Shown here: positions 58,160 through 64,000 of the stretch, piece after piece | Numbering within the stretch: the stretch's first letter is position 1 | Layout of the letters: the number at the start of each line of letters is the position of its first letter | Source of the DNA: Nicotiana tabacum | Lineage: Eukaryota > Streptophyta > Magnoliopsida > Solanales > Solanaceae | Length of the DNA: 64,000 nt | Assembly (NCBI RefSeq): GCF_000715075.1 | Contig: NC_134095.1 | Location: 8,294,722 to 8,358,721 of the forward strand | Direction: 5' to 3' | Program-made: the position numbers and the translations under genes | The notes under the pieces: model-generated | Database searches by the model: none | Told to the model about the DNA's origin: nothing | What the model saw: only the letters and a program-made list of their open reading frames with translations

Positions 58160-60250
58160 ATGTCTAACCCACAAGATCATCCTGGAACCCATCCACCACA
58201 GTCTCCTTCAAATTCATCCTCATCTACTCCACCTAGTGAATCTCCAAAACCTAGGTTTCCAAGGCAGAAAATGCTTGCATGAAAAACTGTAGCATCTGGG
58301 GCTCTGAGGAAGGTTTTAAACGAAAGGTTGAAAGCTAGCCAAGTGAAAGAAATCCCAGCTCAAAATTCTGATTCTAGCTCTGAGACTGAATCTTTTCAAT
58401 CCGCGACTGAGGGAGATGGACATGGGTCTTCTGACTCTGAGAAGACTCAAGAATTCCCTACTGAGGTAAGTTCATCTATTATTGAAAACTTAGAAACTAG
58501 GTTTGTTCTGGTTGGACCCAGTAGGGATGTTAAGCTGGCTGAGACGAGTAAGAGTGGAGGTAAAAAGAAGTCTGAAAAGGAAAAAGAGATAGAGGGTGCA
58601 TGTGGTGAAGAGAGGGGAAATGGGAAGGGAGCAGTTCTTGATATATGTGGGGTTGCACAAGAGAGGTTAGAAGTGGCATGAAATCAGGGGTAAGTGGGTT
58701 TGGGGAGGCTGCTGAGGGGTTGGTTCATCTGAGCAAAAAGATAGATGAACCTGTTTCATCTACTGAAGAGACCCTAGCTGATCTACTGAGAAAGATTGGG
58801 GCAAGTTATGACCCAAAGAAATGCAAAGCTACCACACCAAAAGCCTCAAATGCTCTCAAGCCATCCAAGAAAAGAAAAGCCTCATCCCAAACTCCTACTG
58901 GCTTTTCAGTGCCTAGGGGTATAGCTACAAGAAGCAAGGTAAAACAAAGTGAAGCTGATCTACAAAAGGCTTTAAAAGAAAGCAAGAAAAAGAAAATAGA
59001 CAAAGGAAAGGGACAGATTGCAGAATCCTCAGTGGCTGTTGAGGAAATGGAACAGGTCCATCAGGAAAGGGGTACATCAGTGAAGGTTCCTACACCCACG
59101 CCTAAGAAACCAAAGACTTCCTCCACGAAGTCTTCCTCTGTGCCTGTAGCTACTGAACCCTCACTAGCCAAGAGGACAAGATCTGCAGTGGAAGCTAAAC
59201 AAGCAAAAGTTTCAGATGATGAAAAGTGGAGTGGAGAAGAAGAAGAAGAAGAAGAAGAAGAAGAGGAATCCGAGAAGGAACAGGACAAGTTTGTCATCTT
59301 TGGCAGGAGAAAATTTTTGAAAGGAAGATTGTTGAAGGACCTGGTAGAACTAGGGATGATGAGGTTGATTGACTCTTTAACTGCTCATTGTTGGAAGGAT
59401 ATGGTCCTTCAGATGGATGGGAGACTAGCCAGAAATGAACTAATTGAGTTCATGGCTAATGCTGTTGTTAAGGATGGGGTTGTCAGTAGCTTGGTGAAGG
59501 GAGTCCCAGTGCAATTTGATGCTGCGAAACTGGGAGAAATTCTGGATATACCCTCTGAAGGGTTTGATGACTACACTAGGCAAAGGTGGCCATGCCTGGA
59601 CTCCCTACCTACTGCTCTTGAGATCACCAAGAGGTTTTGTGATTCAGAGGATGTGAATAAAGCCAGGGTTGTGCAGAAAAGTGAGATGAGGCCTGAGCAC
59701 AAAGTTGTGTTTGAGTTTGTCAACAAGTGACTACTGCCCAGACAAGAGAGAAGACATACTGCAAACTACATGGACATGGTTCTTATGGAGTACCTTGAGA
59801 GAGGAAAGCAAATCAACTAGCATGCCCTCATTGTCAAATTGCTAAACAGGGTCATCAATGGCTCCAAGGCTCATGCTAGTCCATATGTCTTCATACTAAC
59901 CACAGTTCTGGACAGGCTGAACGTGCCTTTGAAGAAATGGGAAATGGCCTCAAGCAAAGAACATTTTGGAGTCAAAACTTTTCTTGCTTGTGACTATCCA
60001 GTCAATGTCATCCCAGTTGAACCTGGTTCATCTCTGAAGACACACAACAACAGTAGATAGGACTTTGGTTCAGGAATGTGCTGCTAAGGATGCTGAAATT
60101 GATAGGCTCCAGGCTCGTGTGGTTGAAGTGGAAGCTGAGAGGGATAGTCTCAGAATTGAGCTTGCAAAAGAAAAGGAGAAGAATGATGGAATTCTTCAGA
60201 ATATGTTGAGTCTTCTCCAAACTCAACCCTCCAGTTCCTCCAAGCCTTAG
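58160..60250 (+). pseudogene. Element F extra ORF downstream of pol (often called env-like)
   Basis: ATG at 58160 (MSNPQDHPGTHPPQ), TGA at 58280-58282, same frame reopened to 58681, frameshift, then 361 codons to 59730, then two further broken pieces to 60250. Parts in order: Ser/Thr/Pro/Glu-rich N-terminus, basic PSKKRKASS and SKKKKIDKGKG (NLS-like), a run of 11 Glu (GAA codons, about 59236-59268), and a folded region RKFLKGRLLKDLVELGMMRL ... PVQFDAAKLGEILDIPSEGF. That region recalls the domain named putative plant transposon protein. A C-terminal coiled coil (AAKDAEIDRLQARVVEVEAE) follows. There is no signal peptide or membrane segment. Function unknown. Confidence 0.65.
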
Positions 60251-60727
60251 GACTCCTAGTTTCTGTCTCCTGAACTAGTTTTAGTAACCCCCAGTGACCC
60301 AGATTAGGGATTTTTCTGTTTTTGCTCATGGTTTTAATGTTTTTCTTTCTTTTTGTGGTTTGTTTGTAGAAACATATCTCTATCAATGACAACTGTTGTT
60401 CTCTCTTGTTCAATGTTTATTCTGACCTTGATAGTTTAAATATGTTTGTTTGATTATTGATGATTGCACCATGATTGCACTTGCAGTTGCCCTAGTGGCT
60501 ATGAGTACTTATTAAAATCTGGAATTCACATTGTGTATGCAAATTTTCGATGATGCCAAAAGGGGGAAGATATATTGTGCTGAAATAAGTGGTATTTATA
60601 ACCTAATTAACATGGTCCTTGATTATAAGTAATTTTCTAAGTTTAGTTTTGATGGTTAAGATGGGTTATTACAGGTTCTTTGATCAGTAAAAAGCACAGA
60701 GTTTGTCATCATCAAAAAGGGGGAATT
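60251..60727 (+). other. 3' non-coding region of F with two polypurine tracts
   Basis: No gene. AAAAGGGGGAAGA at 60558-60570 and AAAAAGGGGGAATT at 60714-60727, the latter directly before the 3' LTR. The same pair occurs in element G. Confidence 0.75.
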
Positions 60728-61636
60728 TGTTGGCCCAAGAACAGGTAAAGTTTTGAAGAATGACAAATGAACTCAGTCATGAACCAGGTCCATCATGTGA
60801 AGCACAGTCATAATCAACTTATACATGTGAGATGCACGTGAAGGAGATAAGTCCCACTAATCAAGCAGCAATATCTCCTGATCTGATCGAAAAGGTTGCA
60901 TATTGGATAAGGGGAGAAAGTCTCCTTATATGAAGAGAACACAATCCGGATAAAGAGAGTGTTAGAGTTTGATATCGTCAAGGGCTCAACTACGATAGAA
61001 GATCAGAAATTGAATCCCAATCAAACTCTGATTTGTAACCTATTAAACAATAGTGATTGTTCTCTTTTACAGGGTGGCACAAACGCAGAAGTTAAACTAA
61101 ATTGAAAGTAAAAGAGCAAGGCGATTTTGCAAGCAATTTATGTAAGATTTGGGTGTGCACTCCTGAAGCTACTTGAACGAGATAGAAGAACCAGTTCCAT
61201 TGTGTTTTTTCTTATTCTAGTTCAATTGTAGTAGGTGGTTTAAATTTGTACCTTTTCCATCATTCATAGAAGCAATTGTATTAGGTACTTTGAGAGTTCA
61301 AGTTATAGGCTAACTTGAAGTTGTCGCAACAGTTAGAGGTTGGTTGCTACAACGGGATTAGAGGTAATCCTTAGGTTTACAAAGAGTTTTGTAAATGCTG
61401 TTTTGGCTCAGTGATTTAGTGAAGTGTTGGGGAAAATCCTACTGAGTAGTAGGTCGTGGTTTTTTCACCTTTTGAACCAGGTGTTTTCCACGTAAAAATC
61501 TCTGTGTTCTTTATTTTATGTACTTTTTATTCCGCAAATAGTAGTAGTTAGAACACCTAGAAGAACCAGGTTCTTCTAGAGCGAAAATTGGGTACAACAC
61601 AAATTACCCCGTGTGATATTGACGTTTAAAACATCA
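60728..61636 (+). repeat. 3' LTR of element F
   Basis: TGTTGGCCC to AACATCA, matching 52618-53551 apart from the duplication and C-run noted there. Palindrome at 61557-61579. Confidence 0.92.
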
Positions 61637-61641
61637 GTATT

Positions 61642-62941
61642 AGTGTAGGAATCAGATAATAGGTAAAAGAAAGTAATATACACAATAATCATGAAATCAT
61701 AAATATTGTCGCTGCTAACTTTGTTGTTGTTGCTGCAAGGCAAAATATAAGGCTGACCTTTACAGAAAAATAGTGGGTAGGGGAGAGAATATTGATTTGT
61801 TAGGAAAGAATATTAAAAGTTACAAGTATACACTTACCGCACCATACAAATCCAAAAACACCAAACAAGTTCTATCGAATTTGTATATATAAGCTACTAA
61901 TCACTGAGCTCGAAAGTAAGAAGCATGTACAAATCTTTCAAACAATTAAGAACCAACTCACTTTTTTCATGTAAACTCAGAATAACAAAATGAAATAAAT
62001 TAACAAAATAAAATACATCAATATCAGACTAAAATTGTTGCTTAAATCCAACAAAGTAACCTTCATCCATTCTAAATCCCCAATTTATAACTCTTGGTCA
62101 AAATACAAAAAACCTTCAAACATAAACAAACATGGAGAATAGTTAGATAGTAGACGGAAATCCCAATTTCTTTCAAGGTATTTTTGAATTTTACAAAATT
62201 AACATAAAATTACAATTTAATTTCGAGCAATAAATCAGCAAGAACCCAAAAATAAAGCAATTACAATTACATATAATGAAAAAAGTATGTCAATTGAGCA
62301 ACCACCGAACTGCAAAAATCCAAGCAAAAACCCAATTTTCTGGTACAACAAAGAAGCAGAAGCCCAAGGAATTCTGAGCGAAGATCAGCGGTGACCGTGA
62401 ACCATGTGATTACATCAATTTAGCAACTAACGAAGTACAAAAATTCAAGTCAAACTCCAATTCTTTCTTACAGCGAAGAAGAAGGTTATGGAATTCTGAG
62501 CGAAGAAAGACAAAAGCAGAGCAAATTCAATTCTGGCCTTTGAAATTACCTATTTAATTCTTCTCTGAAAGATACAAGTCAGAAGGCAGACAAAGAAAAA
62601 CAAAGAAGATGAACAGATAGAGATAGAAAGTGACCTATCTGTCATACTGAAATATCGTAGACCTCTAAGCACAGGATGAGGACCAGCATAGACAAACAAT
62701 AGCAGCGAGAGGAAGCAGAGATTTCATGGAGGTGTTCAGAGAGATGGGAACTTTGAGATAGTGTTATGACTGATAGTATGAAGTGATCAGATGTTACATG
62801 AAAGTCCACGCGTTGTGCCAGCAACATAGGAACCCAAGCGCCCATCATAACTACTTTGTTGTTGTCATTGTTAGAGCGCCTACAGGTGATTTAAGGGAAA
62901 TTAAAAACTAAATCTGAAATTACCAGAATACCCTTTTATAG
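61642..62941 (-). other. Right interior of Helitron 2, 5'-UTR- or intron-like, no gene identified
   Basis: AT-rich. On the minus strand it has splice-like TTTTTGCAG near 62320 and pyrimidine-rich stretches. The 68-codon frame at 62642-62848 has no recognisable content. It includes the duplication 62297-62508. Confidence 0.4.
62297..62508. repeat. Diverged tandem duplication, unit about 128 bp
   Basis: AGCAACCACCGAACTGCAAA (62297) and AGCAACTAACGAAGTACAAA (62425) begin two similar stretches. Each ends GGAATTCTGAGCGAAGA, about 75 bp on. Confidence 0.65.
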
Positions 62942-62993
62942 GCAAGCACACATGACGACCTCGACCTGCTTCTCCCGCTCTTCTATATATTAG
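62942..62993 (-). repeat. Terminal repeat shared by the two Helitron-like elements, copy 2
   Basis: GCAAGCACACATGACGACC, CTGCTTCTC, CGCTCTTCTATATA on the plus strand, in the same order as at 50663-50713. Sequences on both inner sides differ. Confidence 0.6.
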
Positions 62994-64000
62994 TAAATAA
63001 TATAAGTAATATGGATTTGTTTGAACTGTGAATCAGAGCATCTTTGTTGTGTTTATGTGTGAATTCATTAATTCTAACACTACTGATACGACAAGGAGCA
63101 AGAGAGATACGTGAAGTCGGAGGCGGAATCAAAATTTAAAATTTATGGGTTTTAAATTTTTTATGAAATCCATATATTATCTTAATTACTGTATTCGTAA
63201 TTAAATATTTATTTATATTTAATAATTTTTAGTATAAATATAACATTTAAGTAAAAATAATTGAATTCGATCGAACATGCACCTAACAGGCTAGTTCCGC
63301 GTCTTGCTGTGCCTCAATTAAAATAGGAAGAGTCAATCGTACTTAATATAAGTTGGGGGAGACTCTCTGCAACTTGTCCTTTAATTTATGTTTCCTTATG
63401 AGTTAATCAATACTAAGAAATTATTTCAAAGGATTTCGGAAGCCTATGCATGCTAGAATACCCTCTCAACATACTTTGTTTTTTTTTTTTTCTACTTTTT
63501 TCTTTTCAACGTACTTCGATAAATTACAATTTTGATTAGGATTTAACTTTTTCTGAACAGCAGCTGGCTAGTTCGAAAATAACACTACTAACAGAAAAGT
63601 TGCAGCTTCGGAATTTTCATCACAAATAATTTTCTCGATCGAGGTCCACACGTGCGAGTGAAAATATGTCAAATTTTATGCACAAAGTGCTTAGGTCTAA
63701 CATAGTATAAGTTGTTCCAAGGGTAAAATCAGTTACAGTAGCATTTTTTTATGACTTATTAACGCAATTGATGAATATCAAAAGTACCTATGAAATTAAA
63801 ATTGGATCAAATAACCTAATCGATTTTCAACTTATAAGTAATCACTCTTATTTTTACTATTTTATTCATAATATTTTCTTAATCCCTGAATTATCCTCTC
63901 CATTGCAATTTCGTTTGTCATTCCTCTTGTAAAAATGCTTTTTATTTATACCTTGGTAAATATTGTCTCTAAGTGCATTTAAATTTTTAACTAGAAAGAA
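62994..64000. other. AT-rich intergenic DNA
   Basis: No gene seen. A block at about 63110-63290 (GGAGGCGGAATCAAAATTT, then ATTTATGGGTTTTAAATTTT) resembles a dispersed repeat I recall from Solanaceae intergenic DNA (GGCGGAGCCAG-type), but this is weak. Confidence 0.4.

Larger units (their letters stand above)
52618..61636 (+). mobile_element. Element F: Sirevirus-type Ty1/copia retrotransposon, RT core deleted
   Basis: 9019 bp with LTRs of 934 and 909 bp, tRNA-iMet-type PBS, polypurine tract and a near-perfect target duplication. Order is gag with two zinc knuckles and a coiled coil, protease, integrase (partial), RNase H, then an extra ORF downstream of pol. That order and the extra ORF are typical of the Sirevirus (SIRE/Maximus) lineage. 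The RT with its YDD/YVDD box and part of integrase are missing, and all frames carry stops, so it is non-autonomous. Confidence 0.88.
50728..62993 (-). mobile_element. Helitron 2: non-autonomous Helitron-like element, split by copia element F
   Basis: The minus-strand 3' end reads TGTTGGGCCCGTG, then CATCTAG followed by T (CTAG at 50728-50731). It parallels Helitron 1 (TGTTGGGCCGTGC ... ATCTAG) but with a decayed hairpin. The 5' end is the terminal repeat at 62942-62993. Without element F it is about 3.2 kb. It lies head-to-tail next to Helitron 1, separated by an A-rich stretch of about 14 bp. It carries exon-like pieces (52008-52360) and 5'-UTR-like sequence (62.3-62.9 kb). Confidence 0.5.

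Noticed and set aside
58806..59297. Minus-strand open frames opposite the extra ORF of F (including a poly-Ser protein)
   Set aside because: Poly-Ser is the reverse of the GAA (Glu) run. They are antisense shadows.
62642..62848. 68-codon minus-strand frame starting MMGAWVPMLLAQ
   Set aside because: Hydrophobic, with no conserved motif. The context is UTR- or intron-like sequence in Helitron 2. Kept only as a remark.

Overview
The window is from a flowering-plant nuclear genome, most likely Solanaceae (Nicotiana- or Solanum-like). I base this on the Ty3/gypsy families present: LTR ends TGTCACGACCC and GGTCGTTACA, giant Ogre/Tat-type elements with an extra ORF ahead of gag, a Sirevirus-type copia element with an extra ORF after pol, and Helitron ends. 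The family assignments rest on motifs read by eye; no database search was possible. I see no host gene that I can name.

Layout. Left half (1-36.3 kb) is a four-level nest. Element A (3943-24270, minus strand, 20.3 kb, 2.86 kb LTRs, TSD AGACT) is a complete but decayed Ogre/Tat-type element. It sits inside a second, more diverged member of the same family, element B (1-31432, 5' part only, 3.9 kb LTR). B sits inside a partial LTR E (31433-34620), and E sits inside the 3' end of a copia element G (34621 to about 36.2 kb). In minus-strand order A reads: 5' LTR, PBS, leader, ORF1 (plant-mobile-domain/DUF7745-like plus coiled coil), spacer, gag, protease with G-patch, probable intron, reverse transcriptase, two RNase H domains, integrase, long 3' non-coding region with a satellite-like tandem array, PPT, 3' LTR. 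The RT is the only long uninterrupted domain. All other genes carry stops and frameshifts.

Right half (36.3-63 kb) is two adjacent Helitron-like, non-autonomous elements on the minus strand, each split by LTR elements. Helitron 1 (36363-50713) is split by solo LTR D (TSD AAAAT), which is itself split by element C (36981-46817, TSD ACAAG). C has 2.7 kb LTRs, a tRNA-iMet PBS and a 4.3 kb interior with no recognisable gene, so it is LARD-like. Helitron 2 (50728-62993) is split by copia element F (52618-61636, plus strand), which keeps gag, protease, part of integrase, RNase H and an extra ORF but has lost the RT core. Helitron 2 also contains exon-like pieces of an unidentified gene.

The last kilobase (62994-64000) is AT-rich intergenic DNA. 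The window is therefore a record of successive insertions. The parts worth attention are the extra domains of element A (ORF1, G-patch, intron), repeated non-coding modules, the 3' UTR tandem array, promoter-proximal CpG-rich clusters in the LTRs, the LARD-like element and the Helitron pair.
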